Below, one piece after another: positions 56,131-64,000 of a DNA stretch of 64,000 nt; the stretch's first letter is position 1, and each line of letters begins with the position of its first letter. Made by a program: the position numbers and the translations under genes. The notes under the pieces are model-generated. The model did not search any database, was not told the DNA's origin, and worked only from the letters and a program-made list of their open reading frames with translations. This DNA is from Amphibacillus sediminis NBRC 103570. GTDB lineage: Bacteria; Bacillota; Bacilli; Bacillales; Amphibacillaceae. Where the stretch lies: positions 1 to 64,000 of the forward strand of contig NZ_BCQW01000019.1 in NCBI RefSeq assembly GCF_001552275.1, read 5' to 3'.

Positions 56131-57102
56131 ATGAGTAACTTGTTTGTTACATTAAAAGGAAGATTGGCTGGAAACACTAAGAAAATTGTCTTTCCTGAAG
56201 GATCAGATCAACGGATTTTACAAGCTGCCATTCGATTAGCTGAGGAAGGGCTGGTTAAACCTGTACTAGTAGGAAAACGCACTGAATTAGAACAGAAAGC
56301 GGCTAGTCTTAAGATTAAGTTAGATGATGTTGAAGTAATCAATCCTGCTGAATATCCAGAATTTGATGCGATGATTGCAAGCTTTGTAGAACGGAGAAAA
56401 GGAAAAGCGACTGAAGATCAAGCGCGTGAGTTGTTGAAGGATGAAAATTATTTTGGCACCATGCTTGTTTATATGGGAAAAGCAGATGGACTAGTAAGTG
56501 GAGCGGCGCATTCAACAGCTGATACAGTACGTCCAGCGTTACAAATTATTAAAACAAAACCAGGAATAAAAAAGACCTCTGGTGTTTTCATTATGGTACG
56601 TGAGGATGAAAAGTACGTCTTTGCTGATTGTGCGATTAATATTGCACCAAACAGTCAAGATTTAGCGGAAATTGCCTTAGCTTCTGCAGAAACAGCAGCA
56701 TTATTTGATATCGATCCTCGTGTGGCTATGCTGAGTTTCTCAACTAAAGGCTCAGCTAAATCTGAAGAGACGGATAAAGTGGCAGAGGCGGTTAAAATTG
56801 CTAAGGAGCTAAAGCCAGAGCTTACGCTTGATGGCGAGTTTCAATTTGACGCAGCTTTTGTACCAAGTGTTGCTAAGCAAAAAGCACCGGATGCTGATAT
56901 CCAAGGTGATGCTAATGTTTTCGTATTCCCAGGACTTGAGGCTGGTAACATTGGCTATAAGATAGCCCAACGTCTAGGTAACTTTGATGCAGTTGGACCA
57001 ATTTTGCAAGGGTTAAATCAACCGGTAAATGATCTATCTCGTGGTTGTAATACAGATGATGTCTATAAGCTTGCTATCATTACAGCAGCACAAGCTTTAT
57101 AG
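56131..57102 (+). CDS. pta: phosphate acetyltransferase
   Basis: Converts acetyl-CoA and phosphate to acetyl phosphate, feeding acetate kinase for ATP in fermentative overflow metabolism. The 323-residue length is that of the short Gram-positive enzyme. FPEGSDQRILQAAIRLAEEG, KADGLVSGAAHSTADTVRPA, FADCAINIAPNSQDLAEIA, MLSFSTKGSAKSEETDKV and NVFVFPGLEAGNIGYKIAQR are family hallmarks. GGAGGG precedes the ATG. It converges on lipL. In B. subtilis pta is CcpA-activated; I see no convincing cre here. Confidence 0.96.
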   Translation: MSNLFVTLKGRLAGNTKKIVFPEGSDQRILQAAIRLAEEGLVKPVLVGKRTELEQKAASLKIKLDDVEVINPAEYPEFDAMIASFVERRKGKATEDQARELLKDENYFGTMLVYMGKADGLVSGAAHSTADTVRPALQIIKTKPGIKKTSGVFIMVREDEKYVFADCAINIAPNSQDLAEIALASAETAALFDIDPRVAMLSFSTKGSAKSEETDKVAEAVKIAKELKPELTLDGEFQFDAAFVPSVAKQKAPDADIQGDANVFVFPGLEAGNIGYKIAQRLGNFDAVGPILQGLNQPVNDLSRGCNTDDVYKLAIITAAQAL

Positions 57103-57215
57103 TTAGTAATAAGCATCTCATCTCATCATGGGCTTGTTTTGGTGCTACTCACGTTTTAAACCGTTGCTCAAACGATGTTGTCACGATCAGCTTGCTACTA
57201 ATTTGTTTTTTTGAA
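57103..57215 (+). repeat. repeat family C, single copy
   Basis: AGTAATAAGCATCTCATCTC, GGGCTTGTTTTGGTGCTACT, CACG, TTGCTCAAACGATG and CAGCTTGCTACTAATTTG follow the order of the 30458 unit, with deletion of the AAAGCATACG part. It starts on the pta stop codon, as the tandem C array starts at the stop of a membrane protein gene. Confidence 0.65.
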
Positions 57216-57224
57216 CACATATTT

Positions 57225-57272
57225 AAAGCACTTGGCGCTTTTTACTCAAATAAGCTGCCAAGTGCTTTTTTA
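57225..57272. terminator. terminator shared by pta and lipL
   Basis: AAAGCACTTGGC and GCCAAGTGCTTT form a 12-bp stem, with T-runs on both sides of the loop or flanks (TTTTTT at 57265-57271). It overlaps the last codons of lipL. Confidence 0.75.
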
Positions 57273-58081
57273 TTTCGGTCAATCATTTGTTGACGACGCT
57301 GATAGTAAAAGTCAAGTTCATAGGGAAGGAGGCTTGACTCTGTTAAATTTGGTGTGACCTTATTCAATAGTGACTTTATTCTATACACGACATCTGTTAC
57401 TGTTATCGATCGGTTAAGTAATGTCGCTAATGCCTCCATTGTTTCAGGTTTAACTTTTGGATAAGCAAAGCGTGTGTCTTCATTTTGAATACCATACTGA
57501 TAAAAGGTTTGAATAAGCTTAGCTCGCCGCTGCTCGTCTGCTTCAATCGACAAATAGATTTGAATCGCTATCCCCTTACGCACTCGCCGCTGTGAGATAC
57601 CGGCAAATTTTTTACCATTGATACTTAGATCATAATCTCCAGGGCAGTATGAGCCTACCACTTCAAAAGCTTGAATTTGGTCTGTCCAGTCAGCAAAAAT
57701 AGCCTGAATAAAATTGACCATATACTGATATCCCTCATGAATACCAATTTTATCACCATTACTAAGTAATAATGAAAGATTTAGTACACCTTTGTCTAAC
57801 ACAACCGCTAATCCACCAGAATTGCGAACGACCGGTTGATACCCTTGCTTTTTTAACCAATCGACTGCCTCATTTAGATGAGGCAGTCGTGCATCAGCAA
57901 TACCAAGCACAACAGTCGGATCATGGCGCCATAACCGAATGGTATGCTCACTTTGTCGATGATTCATGGATTCAACTAATGCGTCATCTATCGCAAAGGA
58001 CTCCCAAGCTGGTCGTGATATAGTCGTATGATCAATCAAGCGCCATGGCGCTGTCATTAAGAAATCTTTTAAATTATCCAT
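57242..58081 (-). CDS. lipL: octanoyl-[GcvH]:protein N-octanoyltransferase
   Basis: Moves octanoyl (or lipoyl) groups from GcvH to E2 subunits in the Bacillus lipoate route. The 279-residue biotin/lipoate ligase-fold protein has VVRNSGGLAVVLDKGVLNLS and the acyl-thioester Cys146 in VVGSYCPGDYDLSINGKKFA followed by GISQRR, the LipL/YwfL pattern; a ligase would lack this cysteine. It lies between pta and ywfO as in B. subtilis. GAGGAG precedes the ATG by eleven bases. Confidence 0.92.
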   Translation of the reverse strand: MDNLKDFLMTAPWRLIDHTTISRPAWESFAIDDALVESMNHRQSEHTIRLWRHDPTVVLGIADARLPHLNEAVDWLKKQGYQPVVRNSGGLAVVLDKGVLNLSLLLSNGDKIGIHEGYQYMVNFIQAIFADWTDQIQAFEVVGSYCPGDYDLSINGKKFAGISQRRVRKGIAIQIYLSIEADEQRRAKLIQTFYQYGIQNEDTRFAYPKVKPETMEALATLLNRSITVTDVVYRIKSLLNKVTPNLTESSLLPYELDFYYQRRQQMIDRNKKALGSLFE

Positions 58082-58176
58082 TCGTTTTGCAACTCCTCTT
58101 TTAGATCAACCCAATCTATTATATAATGAAATAATATGATAATCTATCCGGAAATCCGTGAAAGGGGGAGCAAAAT

Positions 58177-59475
58177 ATGGCTTACCGTGATCAAAAGCTT
58201 CGAGAAGAAAAAGTGTTTAAAGATCCGGTTCACCGTTATATCCATGTTCGTGATCGCGTCATTTGGGATTTAATCGGTACACGTGAGTTTCAGCGTCTGC
58301 GCCGGATTAAACAATTGGGGACGACTTTTCTAACCTTCCATGGAGCTGAACATAGTCGTTTTAATCATTCGCTAGGCGTTTATGAGATTGTCCGACGTAT
58401 TTTAGCAAATTTTGAAGGACGCTCAAATTGGAATCCAGAGGAACGCTTGCTTTGTCTAGCAGCAGCTCTATTGCACGATTTAGGCCATGGTCCTTTTTCA
58501 CATTCCTTTGAGAAAGTATTTATGCTTGACCATGAGGATTTCACTAAAAAAATTATTTTAGGTGAGACCGAAATCAATGCTATTTTGAGAAAGGTTGAAC
58601 CGGATTTTCCAACAAAAGTGGCTGAAGTGATCAATAAAACGTATCACGATAAACTTGTTGTAAGTCTGATTTCTAGTCAAATTGATGCTGATCGGATGGA
58701 TTACTTACAGCGTGATGCCTACTTCACCGGTGTTAGCTATGGCCATTTTGATATGGAACGCATTTTAAGAGTGATGCGGCCATTAGATGATCAAGTGGTT
58801 ATTAAGCAATCAGGTATGCATGCTGTCGAAGATTATATCATGAGTCGCTATCAAATGTATTGGCAGGTCTACTTTCACCCTGTTAGTCGAAGCGCAGAGG
58901 TTATCTTGACCAAAATATTGCATCGAACGAAACAATTATATGAAGAGGGCTATGCTTTTAAACAAGAGCCAAAGCACTTCCTTTCATTTTTTGCTGGAAA
59001 TGTAACTTTATCCGATTACATAAATTTAGATGAAACGATTGTGATGTACTATTTTCAAGCCTGGATTAACGAAGATGATCCGATTTTAGCTGACCTTTGC
59101 TACCGCTTTACCAACAGGAAGCTATTTAAATATGTCGAGTTTAATCCTGACCGTCAGCTTAAAGAATCAATCGAGCTTTATCAATTATTTCAGAAGATTG
59201 GTTTAGATCCAGAGTATTATTTAGTTGATGATTCATCATCAGACTTACCTTATGACTTTTATCGACCAGGTGAGGAGGGGGAACGCTTACCGATTTATTT
59301 ATTAACTCCGACTGATGAATTACAAGAGCTATCACGTGCTTCTGATATTGTTGAATCCATTTCGGGTAAGACAAGAACGGATCATAAATTGTATTATCCA
59401 GCTGATTTAATTGAGTCGCTACCCGATGATCAAATAGAAAAAGCAAGAATTAAAGCATTGCTAGGCTTAGAATAG
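58177..59475 (+). CDS. ywfO: HD-domain phosphohydrolase (YwfO-like)
   Basis: A 432-residue metal-dependent HD hydrolase. FKDPVHRYIHVRD and EFQRLRRIKQLGTTFLTFHG lead to HSRFNHSLGVYEIVRRIL and the HD pair in LLHDLGHGPFSHSFE; SSQIDADRMDYLQRDAYFTG supplies the last metal Asp. Relatives are dNTP triphosphohydrolases related to SAMHD1 and dGTPases. AAAGGGGG precedes the ATG. Followed 13 bases later by ywgA, conserved synteny with B. subtilis. Confidence 0.92.
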   Translation: MAYRDQKLREEKVFKDPVHRYIHVRDRVIWDLIGTREFQRLRRIKQLGTTFLTFHGAEHSRFNHSLGVYEIVRRILANFEGRSNWNPEERLLCLAAALLHDLGHGPFSHSFEKVFMLDHEDFTKKIILGETEINAILRKVEPDFPTKVAEVINKTYHDKLVVSLISSQIDADRMDYLQRDAYFTGVSYGHFDMERILRVMRPLDDQVVIKQSGMHAVEDYIMSRYQMYWQVYFHPVSRSAEVILTKILHRTKQLYEEGYAFKQEPKHFLSFFAGNVTLSDYINLDETIVMYYFQAWINEDDPILADLCYRFTNRKLFKYVEFNPDRQLKESIELYQLFQKIGLDPEYYLVDDSSSDLPYDFYRPGEEGERLPIYLLTPTDELQELSRASDIVESISGKTRTDHKLYYPADLIESLPDDQIEKARIKALLGLE

Positions 59476-59488
59476 GAGATGTGACATT

Positions 59489-59986
59489 ATGCTATTAAAT
59501 CATGCGAGATTAATGCGCTTTTTCGTCGATGCCCATGACATCACAGGGCGGAAGAAGCTTCAAAAAATGATATATATTTTAAAAAAGATTAACATCCCCT
59601 TTAATGAAAAGTTTGCTTTTCATTTTTATGGTCCTTATTCTGAGGAGTTAACATTAAGAGTTGAAGAACTGTGTAATTTAGGTTTTATTGCAGAGGAGAA
59701 GCAGGACAAGGGACACTATTTTCAATATCAATATACAGTAACAGATGCAGGTAAAGCTTTTCTGGAACAGGCGCCAGATGATCTGCCACTTTGCCATGAA
59801 AAAGTCCAGCTATTAAAAGAACAGAGTTCACGCTTTCTTGAGCTTGTGGCAACCATGTTATTTTTTGAGGAGCTCCCTCGTGAGCAGGTAGAAGAGAAAG
59901 TTCACCAGGTGAAAGCTAGTGTCAACTACAGTGATGAAGACCTAACAGAAGCATGGGAGTTTATCAACAAGTTAAAATTAAATTAA
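59489..59986 (+). CDS. ywgA: YwgA-family protein
   Basis: A 165-residue protein of the YwgA family with winged-helix-like N-terminal part: HARLMRFFVDAHDITGRKKL and QKMIYILKKINIPFNEKFAF, then HFYGPYSEELTLRVEELCNL. The opening resembles the DUF4065/antitoxin-SocA-like fold, but the function is not established. TAGGAGAT precedes the ATG. Very probably co-transcribed with ywfO. Confidence 0.85.
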   Translation: MLLNHARLMRFFVDAHDITGRKKLQKMIYILKKINIPFNEKFAFHFYGPYSEELTLRVEELCNLGFIAEEKQDKGHYFQYQYTVTDAGKAFLEQAPDDLPLCHEKVQLLKEQSSRFLELVATMLFFEELPREQVEEKVHQVKASVNYSDEDLTEAWEFINKLKLN

Positions 59987-60178
59987 CTTGAAAAGCAGAA
60001 GTCTCTCGCTTCGATAAGTGATGGCATAAATGCCTATTTGACTTCACTTCAGAGAGTATCCAAGACTTTTGCCAACAAAGCCAAAGCCGCGGGTGGATAC
60101 AACAGATTTTCAACGGAAATCTATGCGAGAAGCTCGGTAAAATCTGCCCGCAACTACGCCAAGGTGTATTTGAGTCAT
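59987..60178 (+). repeat. repeat family B, near full-length diverged copy
   Basis: Order of parts: AACTTGAAAAGCAGAAGTCT, CTTCGATAAGTGATGGC, GCCGCGGGTGGATAC, CAGATTTTCAACGGAAATC, AGAAGCTCGGTAAAATCTG and ACTACGCCAAGGTGTATTTG. The hairpin arms are partly eroded. Confidence 0.65.
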
Positions 60179-60281
60179 AATAAAAGACAGGCAAATGAAC
60201 GATATTTTTCTTAGGATAGACAGATAAAAAAACAAAAATCTGTTTTACCTTAGGTGAACATATCATAATTCATGCCTGTGC

Positions 60282-60416
60282 TTTTCGCAGTGTAACTACA
60301 AGAAATAAGGGAACACGTCATGCCTAAGTGTGAGATCAAACAGCCAGTAACGGCCCGATTGGTTCAACTAACGTTCATTGGGGATGGGCCCCCCAATGAA
60401 CGAAGTTTCACTTTAT
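60282..60416 (+). repeat. repeat family A, copy A12 (internally deleted, stem preserved)
   Basis: Only 135 bp: CGCAGTGTAACT joins directly to ACAAGAAATAAGGG; the right stem is now CGTTCATTGGGG (60372-60383) and CCCCAATGAACG (60391-60402) with a seven-base loop. Compared with other copies (CGTTCAGTGGGG/CCCCACTGAACG), one base pair changed on both sides. Confidence 0.85.
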
Positions 60417-60464
60417 TACCTTAAAGCAACTGCTTGTTTTTTAAAAAATAGATAATGATCGTAT

Positions 60465-60650
60465 CTATTGGTCACTTAATCTCTTTCCACCAACTGCATA
60501 ATGATTACGCTGCATATCTTCAATAAAGACGACAACCTTTTCTTTAGATGCACCAGTAGTTTCCACAACAGCCTCTGTAACTCTTTCAACTAATGCTCGT
60601 TTCTGTTCTTCGGTCCGACCCTCTAACATTTTTATCGTAACATATGGCAT
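60465..60650 (-). CDS. ywhB: 4-oxalocrotonate tautomerase family protein (YwhB-like)
   Basis: A 61-residue tautomerase subunit with the catalytic N-terminal proline after Met (MPYVTIKMLEGRTEEQK) and the sequence LVERVTEAVVETTGASKEKV followed by VVFIEDMQRNHYAVGGK. YwhB shows 2-hydroxymuconate and phenylpyruvate tautomerase activity in vitro; the natural substrate is unknown. A GGAG site stands before the ATG. Located between ywgA and ywhD as in B. subtilis. Confidence 0.92.
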   Translation of the reverse strand: MPYVTIKMLEGRTEEQKRALVERVTEAVVETTGASKEKVVVFIEDMQRNHYAVGGKRLSDQ

Positions 60651-60755
60651 GCTATATATAGCTCCTTTCTTTTTTGATCAGTTTAACAAGGATCTGAGCT
60701 GAAAAGCAAGTTAAACTTATGCTACAATAAGCTTGTGAAGAGGAGGTAGACATGT

Positions 60756-61283
60756 ATGACACATGAGGATAGCGAAAAGAAGAAAAAGAGTAACGCCTTT
60801 ACGATTATAAAAAATGATTCTACTGACGGCCATGGCGGGTATGGTGTTGGATCCATTAATTTAGAAAATATTTCTCCAGTTATTATCGATCCTAATGAAG
60901 AGCGAGCCTTTGTTGACATGGGGGCTATGCATGCGCGTAGTGAAGTCGAACGTCGGGTTAAGTTTATCCCAAATAAAGAGGAAGTGCCCAATGGCCTGCT
61001 TTATTGGATAGTTTGGGTAACTGTTGAAACAGGGGAAAATGGACCTTATTACCACGGAGTGGCAGGAAGTGAGATTCGCGTTGATCGATCAATTAGACGT
61101 GCCTATAAGTCAATGCCTGAGCATGTGACCCATATGGAAAAGTCATTAAAGGGTTATGTGATTGTCGATCATATGGATTTAAAATCACGTGAGTTACTAG
61201 GAAATTTTTTAAGAGAATTCAATCCCCAAATGTGGACTAATGCTTCAAATGAATTAAAGGAAGCTTTACCCGTAACCAAATAA
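60756..61283 (+). CDS. ywhD: YwhD-family protein
   Basis: A 175-residue protein of the YwhD family: NAFTIIKNDSTDGHGGYGVG, SINLENISPVIID, AFVDMGAMHARSEVERRVKF, GLLYWIVWVTVE and GVAGSEIRVDRSIRRAYKSM. Function unknown. AGGAGGT lies eight bases before the ATG; an alternative ATG four bases upstream is out of frame. Divergent from ywhB and closed by a strong terminator shared with the GntR gene. Confidence 0.9.
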   Translation: MTHEDSEKKKKSNAFTIIKNDSTDGHGGYGVGSINLENISPVIIDPNEERAFVDMGAMHARSEVERRVKFIPNKEEVPNGLLYWIVWVTVETGENGPYYHGVAGSEIRVDRSIRRAYKSMPEHVTHMEKSLKGYVIVDHMDLKSRELLGNFLREFNPQMWTNASNELKEALPVTK

Positions 61284-61316
61284 GCTCTGGTTCTTACCAG
61301 AGCTTATTATTTTTTA
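61279..61316. terminator. bidirectional terminator between ywhD and gntR-type gene
   Basis: AATAAGCTCTGGT and ACCAGAGCTTATT form a perfect 13-bp stem on a four-base loop followed by ATTTTTT; it overlaps the ywhD stop codon. Confidence 0.88.
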
Positions 61317-62027
61317 TCTTCTAAATTTGTAAGTATATAAATCACCATTATAGTAAGTTTCAAAATAACCAAGTATTTTTTCCTCGTGATCAGCAAGCAC
61401 AGTTGTGAGGACCTTTGATTTCAGTAATGCGCCTTCGTCAATCTCCAGAATCTCTTTTTGCTCGCTTGTTGGGAGAACGGCTTCCATTTCTAAGTCTGAA
61501 CCTACAATTTTAATATTTTGCGTAGCAAGGTAATCATATAAGGAGTGTTCAAGAGCTTCTACATTTATTGCGGGCAAGGTTTTTGTCGAAATATAATTAT
61601 GACTAATCGCGATTGGCTTTTGATCTCCTGTTCTTAAGCGGACGAAGTAATGAATAAACGTGTTTTGCTCTAGCTCTAGTTTTTCAGCGATGTCTGGAAT
61701 TTCGTCAGCATGGACTAAGCGATAAGAGAGTAATTTAGAACCAGCTGTTAGACCAATGCTCTTCATATCGTCTGTGAAGCTTGTAAATTCTTTTAATGAC
61801 TTAGTAATATGTCGTGTTTCAACAAAGCTGCCTTTTCCAGAAATTCTTTTAATGTACTTTCTTTCAACCAATTTGTTTAGTGCTTTATTAATAGTCATTT
61901 TACTAAACCCAAAGCGTTCTACCAATTGATCTTCTGTTTCAATTTTGTCTCCAACCTTTAATCGTCCAGATTTGATTTCTTCTATTAGAAAATTTTCAAC
62001 TTGAATATACTTGGGAATCTTGCTCAT
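61314..62027 (-). CDS. GntR-family regulator with UTRA domain
   Basis: A 237-residue HutC/FarR-subfamily GntR regulator. Residues about 5-72 form the winged helix (YIQVENFLIEEIKSGRLKVG, ETEDQLVERFGFSKMTINKA, SGKGSFVE); a UTRA effector domain follows (about 90-232; LEQNTFIHYFVRLRTGDQKP, LEHSLYDYL, GYFETYYNGDLYTYKFRR). It is divergent from a mannose-family PTS operon and probably represses it until a phosphosugar binds. AAGGAGAGAG precedes the ATG. Inverted repeats TAGTATAT/ATATACTA lie in its promoter region. Confidence 0.9.
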   Translation of the reverse strand: MSKIPKYIQVENFLIEEIKSGRLKVGDKIETEDQLVERFGFSKMTINKALNKLVERKYIKRISGKGSFVETRHITKSLKEFTSFTDDMKSIGLTAGSKLLSYRLVHADEIPDIAEKLELEQNTFIHYFVRLRTGDQKPIAISHNYISTKTLPAINVEALEHSLYDYLATQNIKIVGSDLEMEAVLPTSEQKEILEIDEGALLKSKVLTTVLADHEEKILGYFETYYNGDLYTYKFRR

Positions 62028-62086
62028 AAACTCTCTCCTTGTTTAATTAAACATTAATCATTAATTCCAACTATTTAATATATAGA

Positions 62087-62110
62087 TAGTATATCATAAA
62101 TTATATACTA
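62087..62110. promoter_or_regulatory. candidate GntR operator 1
   Basis: TAGTATAT (62087-62094) and ATATACTA (62103-62110) are exact inverted copies with an eight-base spacer, 60 bases upstream of the GntR-type gene. The right half with its flank, AATTATATACTA, recurs in front of the PTS operon. Confidence 0.55.
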
Positions 62111-62138
62111 GATCAGTCATGTTGTATAGAAAATATTG

Positions 62139-62312
62139 TTAATCAATGCATCTTGGCCTATTTGCGTCCAGAATTTGCACGATTTCTACGAAACCCCCAC
62201 TGAACAAAGTTTCACTTTATTTAGCTGGGGGTTGTCCCCACTCGACAGTCAAATAAGCATTCTCCTCATCTATAAAGGTGGGAAACTTCTACTGAATGAA
62301 GTGAAAAGTTGC
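62139..62312 (-). repeat. repeat family B copy carrying an A remnant
   Basis: Minus-orientation B parts (ATGCATCTTGGCCTATTTGC, CATTCTCCTCATCTATAAAG, TTCTACTGAATGAAGTG) flank a + strand A remnant at 62188-62220 (CGAAACCCCCACTGAACAAA then GTTTCACTTTAT). It looks like an A insertion reduced to its right end. Confidence 0.6.
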
Positions 62313-62398
62313 CATCAATAATTAAAAATCACTTGAAAGTTTCTATTCTCTTATTTAAATAATAATATTCTTAAAAATATATAATAAAAAGTGTTTAA

Positions 62399-62420
62399 AT
62401 TATATACTAATTATAGTATT
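62399..62420. promoter_or_regulatory. candidate GntR operator 2, PTS promoter region
   Basis: ATACTA-ATTA-TAGTAT (62404-62419) is a perfect inverted repeat within the shared AATTATATACTA sequence, about 90 bases before the PTS IIA start. Confidence 0.55.
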
Positions 62421-62509
62421 ATATTATATAATTAATATAAAGTTTTAAAATTCTGAAAAAAAGGGGAGTGCTTTTTAATAAAAAAAATAATAGTTAGGAG
62501 TGAAGGACT

Positions 62510-62935
62510 TTGAAGCACATTATTATCGGTACACACGGTGAGCTGTCCAAGGAATTTATTGAAACAGCAAAATTAATAGCTGGAGAGGACATTAAGATTC
62601 GCTACCTATGTATGACTAAAGGAAAATCAGTTGGTGAAGCAGAAAAAGAGGCAAGAAATTTACTAGATTCGAAACACAAATATATTGTTCTTACTGATGT
62701 TTTTTGTGGAAGCGTTTGCAATTTATTCACTTCATTATTGAATGAGTACGACTTTGATTTACTGACGGGAGTCAACTTGCCTATGGTTTTAACGACACTG
62801 CTATCTAACCAATCGTCAACTGCACTGGTTGAAGAAGTCGTACAGGAATCACGTAATGGGATCCAATACGTCAATGATTTAATAAAGAAAGAAGCGGGAG
62901 GGGATGACTTAGATGATCTCTTTAATGAGAGTTGA
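62510..62935 (+). CDS. PTS EIIA component, mannose family
   Basis: A 141-residue IIA domain of the mannose/fructose/sorbose PTS. The phosphorylated histidine is His9 in IIIGTHGELSKEF; VFCGSVCNLF and LTGVNLPMVL are typical of this fold. The TTG start is nine bases after TTAGGAG. First gene of an operon with IIB and IIC; it accepts phosphate from HPr. It overlaps the IIB start by 23 bases. Sugar specificity cannot be read from the sequence; the related systems import mannose, galactosamines or sorbose. Confidence 0.92.
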   Translation: MKHIIIGTHGELSKEFIETAKLIAGEDIKIRYLCMTKGKSVGEAEKEARNLLDSKHKYIVLTDVFCGSVCNLFTSLLNEYDFDLLTGVNLPMVLTTLLSNQSSTALVEEVVQESRNGIQYVNDLIKKEAGGDDLDDLFNES

Positions 62936-63392
62936 CGATCGTTTGGTTCACGGGCAAGTGGCCTATGGATGGACATCCAATGTCGATGCGAATGTAATTT
63001 TAGTGGTTAATGACGAAGCCAAGAATGATAAAGTTCGGGCGATGGCTTTAGATATGGCTAAGCCTAATAATGTGAAATTATATATTCAAGGTGTCGAAGA
63101 ATCTGGAGATATTATTAAAAAATTTGCAGAGTCAAAAAAGCACAACGTTTTAATAATTGTAAAGACCATTAACGACGCACATCGATTAATTGAGCTCTCA
63201 GACGGTGTTGTAAAACAGTTAAACATTGGTGGGCTTCCTTTTCAAGAAGGTAAGCAAAAACTTATGGATTTAGTAGCAGTAAGTGACAAGGAGATCAAAG
63301 AAATTAGAGAAATTGAAGCTCAGGGGGTAGAAGTTGAGTTTCGCTTATTACCAAGAGATAAGCGACGAACATTGGATCAACTAATGAAATAA
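62913..63392 (+). CDS. PTS EIIB component, mannose family
   Basis: A 159-residue IIB domain. The phosphorylated histidine is His13 in MRVDDRLVHGQVAYGW, and VVKQLNIGGLPFQEGK is a conserved IIB stretch. GGAGGGGATG precedes the ATG inside the IIA gene. It passes phosphate from IIA to the sugar carried by IIC/IID. Translation is probably coupled to IIA; IIC starts 11 bases downstream. Confidence 0.93.
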   Translation: MISLMRVDDRLVHGQVAYGWTSNVDANVILVVNDEAKNDKVRAMALDMAKPNNVKLYIQGVEESGDIIKKFAESKKHNVLIIVKTINDAHRLIELSDGVVKQLNIGGLPFQEGKQKLMDLVAVSDKEIKEIREIEAQGVEVEFRLLPRDKRRTLDQLMK

Positions 63393-63403
63393 GGGGGAGA
63401 ATT

Positions 63404-64000
63404 ATGGTTGCTCAAGCTTTAATGATCGGCTTAATTTCAGGGATTGGGATTCTTGACGGACGAATTCTAGGTCAAGTCATGTTAGACCGTCCGATCGTGA
63501 CAGGAACTTTAGTTGGACTTGTGTTAGGTGATGTTGGGCAAGGAATTATTATCGGGGCACAGCTCGAATTAATTTGGATGGGGCTTACCGGTATTGGTGC
63601 CTCTACGCCTCCAGATGTGGTTACAGGTGGTGTATTAGGTACAGCTTTTGCGATTCTGTCAGGAAGTGGATCAGAAGTTGCATTAGCCCTAGCTGTACCA
63701 ATTGCTGTTTTGGCTCAAACGTTAGGCGTACTTTGTCGTATTGTCAATTCGTATTTTGCCCATAAGGCAGATGGATATGCGAAAAAAGCTGATTTCCGTG
63801 GTGTAGCGATCATGATGTGGATCCCAGCGTTACTATTCTTTTTAAGCACATTCATTCCCTCGTTTTTTGCGATCTTATTGGGTGCTGGACGTATCGAGGC
63901 GTTTATTAATGCAGTACCGGATGCCATTATGGATGGGTTAGGTGTTGCAGGGGTCTTATTACCAGCAATCGGATTTGCTTTGCTACTCGATATGTTGTAC
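63404..64000 (+). CDS. PTS EIIC component, mannose/sorbose family (partial at window end)
   Basis: The first 199 residues of a IIC permease, still open at the window edge. It starts MVAQALMIGLISGIGILDGR and has LGQVMLDRPIVTGTLVGLVL, GDVGQGIIIGAQLELIWMGL and TGIGASTPPDVVTGGVLGTA, hallmark sequences of AgaC/SorA/ManY-type IIC, with at least five membrane segments so far. GGGGGAG precedes the ATG. A IID gene is expected just outside the window. Confidence 0.93.
   Translation, partial: MVAQALMIGLISGIGILDGRILGQVMLDRPIVTGTLVGLVLGDVGQGIIIGAQLELIWMGLTGIGASTPPDVVTGGVLGTAFAILSGSGSEVALALAVPIAVLAQTLGVLCRIVNSYFAHKADGYAKKADFRGVAIMMWIPALLFFLSTFIPSFFAILLGAGRIEAFINAVPDAIMDGLGVAGVLLPAIGFALLLDMLY

Noticed and set aside
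62136-62321. 61-codon frame downstream of the GntR-type promoter
   Set aside because: It lies entirely in repeat B and A remnant sequence and has no ribosome binding site.

Overview
The window reads as chromosomal DNA of a low-GC, spore-forming Bacillaceae-type Firmicute. Evidence includes cwlJ-gerQ germination genes, a lia cell-envelope stress locus, T-box control of trp, a B. subtilis-like block pta-lipL-ywfO-ywgA-ywhB-ywhD, and strong GGAGG ribosome binding sites. A water-forming NADH oxidase under a Rex-like operator, two small nitroreductases, galactose and beta-glucoside use and a mannose-family PTS suggest a saccharolytic, aerotolerant fermenter (Amphibacillus-like would fit; this is inference). 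The murE remnant carries the DNPR motif of meso-DAP type enzymes. No tRNA, rRNA, CRISPR array or intact transposase was seen.

Layout. 1-2.7 kb is eroded: a small conserved hypothetical gene, a 5'-truncated murE remnant, a membrane-anchored hypothetical protein and coding debris. 2.7-9.3 kb is a galactose locus: a ROK-family regulator facing the operon galK-galE-galT-galM. 9.4-14.4 kb holds a nitroreductase, a phospho-beta-glucosidase, a MurR/RpiR regulator and a LysM-3D wall protein. 15.4-22.5 kb is a full trpEGDCFBA operon behind two consecutive tryptophan T-boxes. 22.5-30.5 kb has gene debris, an XRE regulator coupled to a second-type peptide deformylase, NADH oxidase, an ABC-F ATPase, an Frm2-like nitroreductase, D-amino-acid transaminase and a small membrane protein. 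31-39.4 kb has topB, a permuted NlpC/P60-like protein and the lia operon (liaI-liaH-liaF-liaS-liaR, then a DUF1700-like gene and a DUF4097 gene). 40-53.8 kb has ypmS-ypmR, an Hsp20, a NusG-domain-II protein, cardiolipin synthase, a YfmR-type ABC-F, aminopeptidase AmpS, RecQ, an AI-2E family permease and a membrane acyltransferase. 54-61.3 kb has ywdI, gerQ-cwlJ, pta, lipL, ywfO, ywgA, ywhB and ywhD. 61.3-64 kb is a GntR/UTRA regulator divergent from a mannose-family PTS operon (IIA, IIB, IIC running off the end).

The most unusual content is between the genes. Three families of non-coding, hairpin-rich dispersed repeats fill most large intergenic gaps. Family A (about 235-250 bp, a dozen copies plus fragments) has short terminal inverted repeats (AGTGTAACT / AGTTTCACT), TTTAT at both edges and several conserved stems; nearly all copies lie on the + strand whatever the direction of neighbouring genes. 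Family B (about 180 bp) has its own stems and is split by an A copy at a TTTAT site. Family C occurs once as a 156-bp tandem array and elsewhere as single or broken copies. No transposase in the window explains them, so they look like non-autonomous, structured mobile or RNA-like elements.
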